Shown here: one piece after another, positions 7,848-14,544 of the stretch
How the letters are laid out: each line of letters opens with the position of its first letter
Numbering within the stretch: the stretch's first letter is position 1
Notes under the pieces: generated by a model
Database searches by the model: none
The model's input: only the letters and a program-made list of their open reading frames with translations
Told to the model about the DNA's origin: nothing
From: Alphaproteobacteria bacterium
GTDB taxonomy: Bacteria; Pseudomonadota; Alphaproteobacteria; UBA2136; UBA6156
Length of the DNA stretch: 16,161 bases
Assembly: GCA_027489415.1 (NCBI GenBank)
Contig: JAIXZU010000067.1
Location: 1-16,161, forward strand
Direction: 5' to 3'
Made by a program: the position numbers and the translations under genes

Positions 7848-8285
7848 ATGCACGTCCACACCCTCACCACGCTGCCGGAGGACTGGAACGACCCCGTCCT
7901 CACCCGTGAAGCGGCTTACAGCCTTCTTACCCAACCCCATCACGTTATGTGGGCCGTAGGGCAGGGGGGCAGCCACGGTTATCTCCTCGCCCGCCTCATG
8001 CCGGGCACCATGGCGGATGTCCTCACCCTCTTCGTCCCCCCCGCCCATCGCCGCAAGGGCTACGCCAAAGCCTTGCTGGAAGCCACACTCGCCGCCGCCC
8101 GCACAATAGGCTGCGCAGGCCTCACGCTGGAAGTCAACGCCACCAACGCCGCCGCCATCCAGCTCTACACTGTGTGCGGCCTGCAACAGGTCGGGAAAAG
8201 ACCCTCGTATTACCCTGTAAATTCGCCAACATCCGTAAGCAACCAGAAAGCTGATGCCCTTGTTCTGGCCGTCACCTTCGCTTAA
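7848..8285 (+). CDS. rimI: GNAT N-acetyltransferase, RimI-like (ribosomal protein S18 alanine acetyltransferase type)
   Basis: 145 residues with a single GNAT fold. Motif A, which binds the acetyl-CoA pyrophosphate, is HRRKGYAKALL around residues 67-77. Motif B is LTLEVNATNAAAIQLY (92-107), and the RimI-type C-terminal GLQQVGKRPSYY ends near 122. RimI acetylates the N-terminal Ala of ribosomal protein S18. The N-terminal 30 residues are divergent. The ATG lies four bases after the tsaB stop within TAAGGGAATG, so the genes are probably co-translated. The position after tsaB supports RimI over an unrelated GNAT enzyme. Confidence 0.87.
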   Translation: MHVHTLTTLPEDWNDPVLTREAAYSLLTQPHHVMWAVGQGGSHGYLLARLMPGTMADVLTLFVPPAHRRKGYAKALLEATLAAARTIGCAGLTLEVNATNAAAIQLYTVCGLQQVGKRPSYYPVNSPTSVSNQKADALVLAVTFA

Positions 8286-8322
8286 TTCTTAAGAGTGAAT
8301 AAATTTTCGCAAAGGGAACATC

Positions 8323-8439
8323 ATGAACAGCTTTCTTTTGACTGCTTTAGTCATGGCTCTACCGACCTTCCTGGTCGTGCGGGAAATGATTAACGCCCAT
8401 CGGGCCCAACAAGCCCGCAAAAATCAGGATATCATCTAA
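8323..8439 (+). CDS. 38-residue single-helix membrane micro-protein
   Basis: A short ORF: MNSFLLTALVMALPTFLVV followed by REMINAHRAQQARKNQDII. The first 19 residues form one hydrophobic helix; the tail is basic, suggesting that the C-terminus stays in the cytoplasm. The ribosome binding site AAAGGGA (8311-8317) lies five bases before the ATG. The next gene starts 13 bases after the stop with its own ribosome binding site, suggesting a two-gene unit after rimI. I do not recognise a family. A role as a small membrane-complex subunit or regulator is only inferred. Confidence 0.6.
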   Translation: MNSFLLTALVMALPTFLVVREMINAHRAQQARKNQDII

Positions 8440-8452
8440 CTTCGAGGCGATA

Positions 8453-8689
8453 ATGACTGACATTCAGTCGATACTTCTCCTAGCCGGCCTTCTCTTTGTC
8501 TTCGGTCTGATGGCGACCTCTCTCTACATGGAGAAGGATCTTCCCGACCACCTCCGTGCGAAGCCGGACGACGACAAGCACTTCGAAACGCCTCTCTCTG
8601 CAAGCGCAGTTCCTGCCAAATCGGTGGTTGAGCACGCTTCCGCACCGGAGGCACCCGCCAACCCTGTCCCTAACTCGCTGGCCGCCTGA
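8453..8689 (+). CDS. Small single-pass membrane protein with Pro/Ala-rich tail
   Basis: 78 residues. Residues 5-24 (ILLLAGLLFVFGLMAT) form one membrane helix. It is followed by an acidic and charged stretch (EKDLPDHLRAKPDDDKHFE) and a low-complexity Ala/Pro/Ser tail. A ribosome binding site (GAGG) precedes the ATG by about five bases. It lies 13 bases after the 38-residue micro-protein gene and ends at a strong terminator, so the small pair closes the tsaB-rimI run. No family recognised. The overall shape resembles small membrane assembly factors, but nothing specific supports that. Confidence 0.65.
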   Translation: MTDIQSILLLAGLLFVFGLMATSLYMEKDLPDHLRAKPDDDKHFETPLSASAVPAKSVVEHASAPEAPANPVPNSLAA

Positions 8690-8712
8690 AACAGGCCGCC
8701 CCAGCCCACGAA

Positions 8713-8741
8713 AAAACCCCGGTGCCATGCACCGGGGTTTT
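8713..8741 (+). terminator. Strong bidirectional rho-independent terminator
   Basis: A perfect 13-bp inverted repeat (AAAACCCCGGTGC / GCACCGGGGTTTT) with a 3-base loop. It has T7 at 8744-8750 on the plus strand and A6 at 8711-8716, which is a U-tract on the minus strand. It therefore works in both directions, between the 78-residue gene and the minus-strand ORF that ends at 8760. Confidence 0.92.
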
Positions 8742-8759
8742 GATTTTTTTCACATGGCT

Positions 8760-8942
8760 CTAGTCTTCATACATATTCGGCCGTCTCTCCGGCACCAGCA
8801 ACTGCCGTGTAATCGCACATCCGGTCACAAAGGCCCCAAGCAGGGGCATCATCATCAGGCTCATCTGCCCGCTCACCGCGTAAACAATCAGCAGCACCAT
8901 ATTTCCCACAAACATGCTGCTGAGTGTCACAAACAGCATCAT
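8760..8942 (-). CDS. Small two-helix membrane protein, possibly 5'-truncated
   Basis: 60 residues from the ATG at 8940-8942 (MMLFVTLSSMF), with two hydrophobic helices (about 3-22 and 30-46) and a charged tail (ERRPNMYED). No Shine-Dalgarno sequence precedes this ATG. The frame stays open upstream to 9023 and reads plausibly as protein (GYEPPLYEGRARFIPDWWPTA), but contains no ATG, GTG or TTG. It then hits a TGA at 9024-9026, in a low-complexity region. This suggests that the true start was lost to a deletion or frameshift, or that an unusual CTG is used. The bidirectional terminator downstream supports a real transcription unit. No family recognised. Confidence 0.45.
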   Translation of the reverse strand: MMLFVTLSSMFVGNMVLLIVYAVSGQMSLMMMPLLGAFVTGCAITRQLLVPERRPNMYED

Positions 8943-9070
8943 GGCTGTCGGCCACCAATCGGGGATAAATCTCGCACGGCCTTCATACAGGGGCGGTTCA
9001 TATCCAAAGTCTGGGGAGGCAAATCAGTTTTTTCAAGCCCACGCTTCGCTTCGCTGTCTTCAGTCCTCCT

Positions 9071-9098
9071 GATTCCCGATTCCTGATTCCTAATTCCT
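9071..9098. repeat. Four tandem 7-bp repeats (RATTCCY)
   Basis: GATTCCC, GATTCCT, GATTCCT and AATTCCT follow one another without gaps, upstream of phoH. The surrounding stretch 9024-9144 holds no gene. It also contains a smaller CTTCG duplication near 9048-9057 and an otherwise T/C-rich sequence. Confidence 0.85.
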
Positions 9099-9144
9099 TC
9101 CCACCCCCTTGCCACCAAACCCTAAACACTGAATACTCAAGCTA

Positions 9145-10158
9145 ATGACCGACACCGCCCCACTCCAGCTCACCTTCGCCTCGAATCAATTGTTGCAGGA
9201 CCTCTGCGGCCGCCACGACACCCACCTGCAACTGATAGAGGACAACCTCGGCGTCCAGCTCGTCACCCGTGGCAACCAGCTCGCCATCTTCGGCCCCGCC
9301 CCTCAGGCGGAAATGGCGCGGCAGGTTCTGCAGGACCTCTACGAACTCCTCAAAAACGGCGTCGCCATCAGCCCGTCGCAAGTAGAGGCCGCCCTGCGCC
9401 TCTCGGACGGCCTCCTCGACACGAAACTGAAACCGGCGGACCTCATCTCCGGCTCCACCACCATCGCCACGCCGCTGCTCAAGCTCATGCCGCGCAGCGT
9501 CACCCAGCACCGTTACGTCGCCGCGCTCCAGAAAAACACACTGGTCTTCGGCACGGGGCCTGCAGGAACGGGGAAAACCTATCTCGCCGTCGCACAAGCC
9601 GTCAGCCTGCTCATCAACCGGCAGGTCTCCAAACTCATTCTCACCCGTCCGGTGCTGGAAGCCGGCGAACGCTTGGGCTTCCTCCCCGGCACCTTTGAAG
9701 AGAAAATCGACCCCTACCTGCGCCCGCTGTTTGACGCTCTGGACGACACCATGGGCCGCGAACGCTGGCAGAAAATGCGCGAAATGGGGCAAATCGAAAT
9801 CGCCCCGCTCGCCTACATGCGCGGCCGCACCATCAAGGACGCCGTCATGCTCCTCGACGAAGCCCAGAACACCACGCCCACGCAAATGAAGATGTTCCTC
9901 ACCCGCCTCGGTGAAAACTCCCGTATCTTTGTGACGGGGGACCCCTCGCAGTGCGACCTCCCCGCCATCCGCGGCCCTCACGGCTGGGTCCCGCAAAAGA
10001 ACGGCCTGAAGGACGCCCTCGAAACCCTCGACGGCCTGCGCGACATCGAAATCGTCCGCTTCAAGGAGTCCGACGTCGTCCGCCACCCCTTGGTCAGCAC
10101 CATCGTCACCGCCTACGCCGAACGCGAACGCCAACTCAACTTCCGCCTCGATGAATAA
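9145..10158 (+). CDS. phoH: PhoH family ATPase (PhoH-like protein)
   Basis: 337 residues, cytosolic. A KH-like N-terminal region (about 5-70) precedes the PhoH P-loop domain. Visible motifs are Walker A GPAGTGKT at 138-145, Walker B LLDEAQ at 236-241, and TGDPSQCDLP at 264-273 (sensor/motif III as in related helicases). Length matches the family. PhoH-like ATPases are linked to RNA metabolism and usually sit next to ybeY. Here ybeY is 5 kb away and inverted. There is no clear ribosome binding site before the ATG. The long minus-strand frame opposite is a shadow. No terminator is visible after the stop. Confidence 0.95.
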   Translation: MTDTAPLQLTFASNQLLQDLCGRHDTHLQLIEDNLGVQLVTRGNQLAIFGPAPQAEMARQVLQDLYELLKNGVAISPSQVEAALRLSDGLLDTKLKPADLISGSTTIATPLLKLMPRSVTQHRYVAALQKNTLVFGTGPAGTGKTYLAVAQAVSLLINRQVSKLILTRPVLEAGERLGFLPGTFEEKIDPYLRPLFDALDDTMGRERWQKMREMGQIEIAPLAYMRGRTIKDAVMLLDEAQNTTPTQMKMFLTRLGENSRIFVTGDPSQCDLPAIRGPHGWVPQKNGLKDALETLDGLRDIEIVRFKESDVVRHPLVSTIVTAYAERERQLNFRLDE

Positions 10159-10297
10159 TAAAATCAGAAAAAGACAAGGTATTCACATTAGTTTAATTGA
10201 TGAGAACAATAACTCACTAGGAATTCTTAACGCTTAATAATGTACATTTTACAGGATTAGGTGTTTAGCATTTGAACTGGGTATTACATAAGAAATC

Positions 10298-11401
10298 TTA
10301 ACTTCTAGGGGGAAGGTACATGGTAAGTTGTATGGCTTCTCTCCCAAATCGCTCGGCCATCTTCTGACGTAGTTCAGGCATCGTTTGGCAAGCTGAGGCC
10401 ATGCCTACAACCATCCAGATGTGTTCAGTTAATTTTTTCAATCCATATTGCGAACTTAGCCATTGGTGATAATTTTGACCATGTATGGGCTTTGGAGCAT
10501 TTTCCTTAAGCCATTTTGCAACATCTGCATCCAGGTAACCATAAACAAGCTCCATAACAAGTTTACCCCAGTATTTGGGACGCTGATGAATGCCGCCGGT
10601 CCACTTAGTAAGTCTTCCAAATTCTACCCAAAGCTGATCAGGGAAGGTCTTTTCCCACTTTCTCATTTCCTCTTCTAAGAAAACTTTATACTTAAGCTGC
10701 AGGGCGTCATGAGCGCGTTCATACTGATAACCTGTAGCTTCATCCACAAGGGCAATTATTCCAGTTTTAGCGCATGCCCGAAGAAAACCAACTGCCTGAT
10801 TGGCAATTTGAAGCTGACGCACCGTAAGTACATTTCCTCGAACTAGATGCGCTTGCAAAGCATCAGAATAAGCGGCGCATAAATCCATAAATCTCTCCAC
10901 GGGAAACCCCCAAGCAAATTGGGTGAAGCCCGTTCCGCCAGTATCAAATTTTACTAGAGCAGGGATTGTAGCATCTTCTGCAGGAATTAAATCTTCTGGC
11001 AAATATGGGCGAAGTGATTGAACTTTAATGTATTCAGCTAGCTGACCACCTTCAGTACCAATGAGATTTACAACTACTCCTTTAAGGCTAAAAACTCGCT
11101 GTCCATTACTCAAGACATAGCAGGGTATAGGGCTTTCTCCATCTCCTACAGCAAGTTCGCCCCAGTGGGTAGCCTTAGGAAGAGAGGCAACAGTATCTAC
11201 AGGCTGTACTTCAATAAAATCTGTGGAAATTAGGGAGACATTCTGCTCTTGGGCTATTTGCATTAATACAGGTTGCCACTTAGCTGGAATTGTACCGGAT
11301 TGTAGCCAGTATGACACCGTGCTTTGCCCCTTTCCTATCAACTTAGCCAGTGCAGCTGGCCCACCAAACTTATCAACAACGGTTTTTGCAGACATTTCCA
11401 T
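10298..11401 (-). CDS. HTH (YdaS/Cro-like) and P63C domain fusion protein
   Basis: 367 residues. The N-terminus (about 8-60) is a Cro/YdaS-like helix-turn-helix: KFGGPAALAKLIGKGQSTVSYWLQSGTIPAKW. The remainder matches P63C-domain proteins (PF10546). There is the leading IPCYVLSNGQRVFS region (92-105), then GIIALVDEATGYQYER (214-229), KTFPDQLW (251-258), RPKYWGKLVMELVYGYL (274-290) and the terminal HQWLSSQYGLKKLTEHI (312-328). P63C proteins are known from bacteria and phages and have no settled function. The second ATG (11393-11395) has better spacing from GGGGAG than the first and would remove two residues. The gene converges on phoH and lies in AT-rich DNA, which suggests horizontal transfer. 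The HTH suggests DNA binding, possibly autoregulation. Confidence 0.85.
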   Translation of the reverse strand: MEMSAKTVVDKFGGPAALAKLIGKGQSTVSYWLQSGTIPAKWQPVLMQIAQEQNVSLISTDFIEVQPVDTVASLPKATHWGELAVGDGESPIPCYVLSNGQRVFSLKGVVVNLIGTEGGQLAEYIKVQSLRPYLPEDLIPAEDATIPALVKFDTGGTGFTQFAWGFPVERFMDLCAAYSDALQAHLVRGNVLTVRQLQIANQAVGFLRACAKTGIIALVDEATGYQYERAHDALQLKYKVFLEEEMRKWEKTFPDQLWVEFGRLTKWTGGIHQRPKYWGKLVMELVYGYLDADVAKWLKENAPKPIHGQNYHQWLSSQYGLKKLTEHIWMVVGMASACQTMPELRQKMAERFGREAIQLTMYLPPRS

Positions 11402-11418
11402 TCTCCCCTTTAATGAGA

Positions 11419-11447
11419 GTTATAATACGGATTTTTGAAACAATCAA
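11419..11447 (-). promoter_or_regulatory. Candidate sigma-70 promoter of the HTH-P63C gene
   Basis: On the minus strand, TTGATT (11442-11447) is followed after 17 bases by TATAAC (11419-11424), close to the -35/-10 consensus at ideal spacing. The predicted start gives a short leader of roughly 10-20 bases before the gene's ATGs, with GGGGAG in it. Confidence 0.5.
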
Positions 11448-11457
11448 CAGTTTTTTT

Positions 11458-11471
11458 GAAGTTATAACTTC
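11458..11471. promoter_or_regulatory. Perfect 14-bp palindrome, candidate operator
   Basis: GAAGTTATAACTTC is its own reverse complement. It overlaps a second inverted pair, CTTCA-6 bases-TGAAG (11468-11483), and another TGAAA half-site lies near 11436. It sits just upstream of the candidate -35 box of the HTH-P63C gene. It could be the binding site of that HTH protein or of a host regulator; this is inference. Confidence 0.5.
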
Positions 11472-11526
11472 AGATTATTGAAGTGCAATGCAAGCGATTG
11501 AGAGATTTTATAATATTTAACTCGTT

Positions 11527-11547
11527 AAAGGTTGAAGGTTTAAGGTA
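11527..11547. repeat. Three tandem 7-bp repeats (NAAGGTT)
   Basis: AAAGGTT, GAAGGTT and TAAGGTA follow directly on one another in the AT-rich gap before the TspO-like gene. The gap 11484-11660 contains no recognisable gene; an open plus-strand frame there continues out of frame into the TspO-like gene and is not protein-like. Confidence 0.6.
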
Positions 11548-11660
11548 TATTAGTGTTGAACTGAGCGCGATACAGCTAAGCCAACGAGACAAGTTTCAAA
11601 ACACGAACTACATTTATATTTCAGTAAGGAACATTCACCAAAAGAAAAGCTTCCCTCCCC

Positions 11661-12437
11661 ATGAAACCCCGCCAACTCACCACCCTCATCCTCGCACCCC
11701 TGCAATTCCTCGCCAGCGCCTTCCACCCGCTCACCGGCCTCGGCCGCTCGGTGGGCGGTATGGCGACGGACGCCCCCTCCGCCGCCACCCCCGCCGGCTA
11801 CGCCTTTTCGATCTGGATGGTCATCTTCACCCTCACCACTCTCTACGCCCTCCATCAGGCGCGCCGCTCGGAGGCCAACAACCCGCTCTACCGCGCCATC
11901 GGCTGGCCGCTGGCCGCCACCATGGGGCTGGGCAGTGTCTGGATGCTCTACGCCCAGCTCTACGGCAACGGCCTCACTTTGCTCACCATCATTCTGCTCA
12001 TGGGCGCAGGCATCCTTACCGCCCTCCTCATCGCCGTCCGCCACCACACCGCCCAACTCGTCAGCTCACCTTTCTATAAGTATGTCATCGTACCAATGCT
12101 CGGGCTGTTCGGTGGCTGGCTCACCCTCGCCATGTTCCTCAATCTGGGTAGCGGCCTGTACCTGACCATCGGCTTCCCCCCGACTTTCCTTACATCCACC
12201 GCTTTGGGAACATTACTTGCGTCCGCCACCTTGGGTTTGGTCATTCTAAGCCGCCTGCGCCGCAGCCCGTTAACCGCTACCTATTATGGCTTAACCCTTG
12301 TCTGGGGCCTGCTCGCCGTGGCCGTCACCAACACCCCCGGCAATCCTTTCACCTCCCCAATCCTCAGCTATCCAGTTGGTTTAATGGCCATTTTCCTGTC
12401 ATGCGCCATTCTCGCCTACCTCGCACGCCTCAAATAA
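11661..12437 (+). CDS. Multi-pass membrane protein, TspO/MBR-like (tryptophan-rich sensory protein type, tentative)
   Basis: 258 residues with about seven hydrophobic helices, starting at residues 8-22. The PAGYAFSIWMVIFTL segment (44-58), the following polar loop and WPLA..GSVWMLYAQL (82-100) resemble bacterial proteins annotated as tryptophan-rich sensory protein. It is longer than classical TspO (about 160 residues) and has fewer Trp, so a porphyrin- or sterol-binding role is not shown. The GC-rich coding sequence resumes right at the ATG, while the upstream DNA is AT-rich. No ribosome binding site is visible close to the start, so the native upstream region may have been displaced by the P63C island. 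It converges on the xre gene with a hairpin between them. Confidence 0.65.
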   Translation: MKPRQLTTLILAPLQFLASAFHPLTGLGRSVGGMATDAPSAATPAGYAFSIWMVIFTLTTLYALHQARRSEANNPLYRAIGWPLAATMGLGSVWMLYAQLYGNGLTLLTIILLMGAGILTALLIAVRHHTAQLVSSPFYKYVIVPMLGLFGGWLTLAMFLNLGSGLYLTIGFPPTFLTSTALGTLLASATLGLVILSRLRRSPLTATYYGLTLVWGLLAVAVTNTPGNPFTSPILSYPVGLMAIFLSCAILAYLARLK

Positions 12438-12456
12438 AGGGGCCCCACGGCCCCTT
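12437..12456 (-). terminator. Hairpin terminator between convergent genes
   Basis: An 8-bp perfect stem (AAGGGGCC / GGCCCCTT) with a 4-base loop starts at the last base of the TspO-like stop codon. On the minus strand it is followed by TTTATTT, fitting termination of the xre transcript. On the plus strand it is followed by AAAATAA, so its effect there is doubtful. Confidence 0.65.
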
Positions 12457-12471
12457 AAAATAAGTAATAAA

Positions 12472-12894
12472 TCAGCTGCTTGGCTTGTCCTTGCCGCCAT
12501 CGCTGTCCTTATCCAACCCCTTGATCATCGCCAGCACATGCTTGCGCACACTCTCGGGAAGAGAGTAGTAAGCCTTTAATAAATCAATGCTTTCTTTGGT
12601 CTGGAACACCTTGTCATCCAAAGCCTTCTTCTCTTCGGCCACACTCAAACCCGCCGGCACAGCCCCCGTAAACCCCTCGAAAAAGAAGTCCACCGGCACA
12701 CCTAAAGCACTGGAAATCTTCATTAAACGGCTCGCACCCACGCGGCAGTCACCGCGTTCATACTTCTGCACCATCTGGAAACTCACCCCAATAGAATCTC
12801 CCAAACGCTCCTGGCTCATACCCGCCATCGTGCGCCGTAAACGCAACCGCTGCCCCACATGGGTATCAATCGGGTCGCGTGTTCTCTTAGTCAT
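12472..12894 (-). CDS. XRE-family helix-turn-helix transcriptional regulator
   Basis: 140 residues. The XRE/Cro-type HTH spans about 13-67 (VGQRLRLRRTMAGMSQERLGD, then GVSFQMVQKYERG and RLMKISSALGVPVDFFF). An acidic, helical C-terminal part (85-125) and a charged Asp/Lys/Ser tail follow. A clear ribosome binding site (AGGAAG) precedes the ATG by two to four bases. A xre gene of this size commonly lies between lnt and metK in alphaproteobacteria; its target there is not established here. The 135-base gap to lnt holds no gene. It contains TTATGA/TCATAA, an inverted pair 15 bases apart (12919-12945), possibly an operator. Confidence 0.88.
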   Translation of the reverse strand: MTKRTRDPIDTHVGQRLRLRRTMAGMSQERLGDSIGVSFQMVQKYERGDCRVGASRLMKISSALGVPVDFFFEGFTGAVPAGLSVAEEKKALDDKVFQTKESIDLLKAYYSLPESVRKHVLAMIKGLDKDSDGGKDKPSS

Positions 12895-13029
12895 GTCTTC
12901 CTGTATAAGCGAATGGTCTTATGAATACAATACTCTAGCTCATAAATTAAGCGAAGCGGCAAAATAGGCTCATGCGTTGCATTTATTGGCCTTCATGCTG
13001 GTTACAGCAAAATAAAATCATTCTTTTTG

Positions 13030-14538
13030 TTAAAAAAGAGAGCTTATAAACTGCAGGAAAGGTGTAGCTGGCTGTGCAGGTGGCAAAGCAACATCAGCAT
13101 AAGTCGCAGTGTTAATCGGCAGGCGCGTAACCTCACGCCCTAATCCGTCATAAACCACCGTAATGCCCGTATTCGCTACCCGTACCATCGGCAGGCCGGT
13201 TTCAACGGCTCGCAGGCGGGCAAGCGCCGCATGCTGGTAAAGCGCGATAGTCCCGGTAAACCAACCATCATTGGTAATATTCGCAAGGTAGCGGGCTTGC
13301 AAGGCCGCACGGGCAACCTGCAGCGGGAAAATACCCTCATAACATATCAGTCCAACAGCCACGCCAGCTGGCGTACTCAGTAAGGGACTGCGCGAACCAT
13401 GGGTAAAGTCAATCCGGCTCTGGCTCATTGTTCGAAGAGTCACCGGCAGCGGTAAGGCCTCCAACCAGGCTCTACCCGGAATATACTCTCCAAACGGCAC
13501 CAGCAAACGCTTGTCATACATGCTGCGTAATACCCCAGAAACATCCATCACCGTAAAGCTGTTGAAATAACGGGTGGAAATCCCATCAGGCTCACGCCGT
13601 ACCGTTCCCGTCACCAAAGCGCCATCCGCTGGCATACGGGCTGCCAGCCTGCTGGCAATGGCATTGCGCACATCATCTTCTTCATCTACATAAAACGCGA
13701 CAGCCGTCTCCGGCATAATGATCGTCCTTGGCACCGTCGTGCTCAAATCACCACTCAGCGCCACACTCAACGTTTCCTGCAAGAAGTTCCAACGCATCTG
13801 GGCATCCCATTTATGGGCACTTTGGATATTCGGCTGCACCACACGTACAATCTCATTCATTGCAGCCACAGGGGTCATATGGACCCTCCCAGCGCCATAC
13901 AGGGCCATTAACAAACTGACAACCACGGCACCCAGTAAGCCTCGCCGTGTCCAGTAACTCACCATCACAGCCATTGTCAGCAGAAGGGCAGAAAGCAACC
14001 ATACACCTCCAACGGAAGCCAACTGCATCATCCACAGCTGCGTGCCAAAAACCGCTCCAGCCGGCAACCAAGGGAAGCCCATCGGGTGCAAACCCTTGAT
14101 GAACTCAAACACTACCCACAGGAACGCCCACACTGCGCCACCACTTAACCAACCGAATCTGCGCCCTATCCACCACCCAGCAACACAGGCAATAATCATC
14201 GGGATGGCTCCAAATACCGCGAGCCCCATCACTGCCGGCACACCGCCACCAATCGCAGCAGCCCAGCTGCCGCCAGCATCCTTGAAGAACGCCCATGGCA
14301 ACCAATACAGGGCGGTAATGCCATGGCCCAATCCCCACAGGAAGGACATCATCATCACCGGCCGAACGCTGTCGGCCTGTCGCACCAGCCACCACAGCCC
14401 CGCAAGGCTCAGCACAGCCACAGGCCAAAGCCCGAAAGGCGCAAATCCCAGCGTCATGGCTGCGCCCAGTAGTGTCATATCCAGTTTGGATGGGGCGGCA
14501 AATCTCTTGGCCATCCATTGGCCTGTCAGCATCTTCAT
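13030..14538 (-). CDS. lnt: Apolipoprotein N-acyltransferase
   Basis: 502 residues, inner membrane. Lnt adds the third acyl chain to the N-terminal Cys of lipoproteins, using phospholipid as donor. Several transmembrane helices fill residues about 20-220, followed by the periplasmic nitrilase-like domain. The catalytic triad is visible: Glu277 in MPETAV, Lys343 in YDKRLLVPFGEY and Cys399 in ICYEGIFP; NITNDGWF is also present. The spacing matches the E. coli enzyme (E267, K335, C387). The ATG is seven bases downstream of the corC stop, so the two are surely co-transcribed. Nothing is missing. Confidence 0.96.
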   Translation of the reverse strand: MKMLTGQWMAKRFAAPSKLDMTLLGAAMTLGFAPFGLWPVAVLSLAGLWWLVRQADSVRPVMMMSFLWGLGHGITALYWLPWAFFKDAGGSWAAAIGGGVPAVMGLAVFGAIPMIIACVAGWWIGRRFGWLSGGAVWAFLWVVFEFIKGLHPMGFPWLPAGAVFGTQLWMMQLASVGGVWLLSALLLTMAVMVSYWTRRGLLGAVVVSLLMALYGAGRVHMTPVAAMNEIVRVVQPNIQSAHKWDAQMRWNFLQETLSVALSGDLSTTVPRTIIMPETAVAFYVDEEDDVRNAIASRLAARMPADGALVTGTVRREPDGISTRYFNSFTVMDVSGVLRSMYDKRLLVPFGEYIPGRAWLEALPLPVTLRTMSQSRIDFTHGSRSPLLSTPAGVAVGLICYEGIFPLQVARAALQARYLANITNDGWFTGTIALYQHAALARLRAVETGLPMVRVANTGITVVYDGLGREVTRLPINTATYADVALPPAQPATPFLQFISSLF

Positions 14539-14544
14539 ACAGTC

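Larger units (their letters stand above)
10159..11645. other. AT-rich island carrying one HTH-P63C gene
   Basis: Composition changes abruptly right after the phoH stop and back again just before the TspO-like gene start. In between, the DNA is visibly AT-rich and codon use is mixed, unlike the C-ending codons on both sides. The only gene is the HTH-P63C ORF. I see no integrase, transposase, tRNA fragment or clean flanking direct repeats. Bases 10159-10297 hold no gene; they contain the 10-bp palindrome AATGTACATT at 10239-10248. Confidence 0.6.

Noticed and set aside
9142..10134. 330-residue minus-strand open frame opposite phoH
   Set aside because: It mirrors phoH almost exactly; Gly/Glu/Val-rich antisense translation with no motif, while phoH shows complete Walker motifs.
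10239..10248. Palindrome AATGTACATT as an operator
   Set aside because: It lies downstream of two convergent genes, is short and AT-rich, and has no promoter near it; likely chance.
10159..11645. Direct repeats bounding the AT-rich island as attachment sites
   Set aside because: Loosely similar AAGG...ATTCAC strings occur near both ends (about 10180 and 11625), but they differ in length and bases and are too short to call att sites.
11483..12079. 198-residue plus-strand open frame starting in the AT-rich gap
   Set aside because: It runs out of frame through the TspO-like gene as a Pro/His/Arg-rich shadow.
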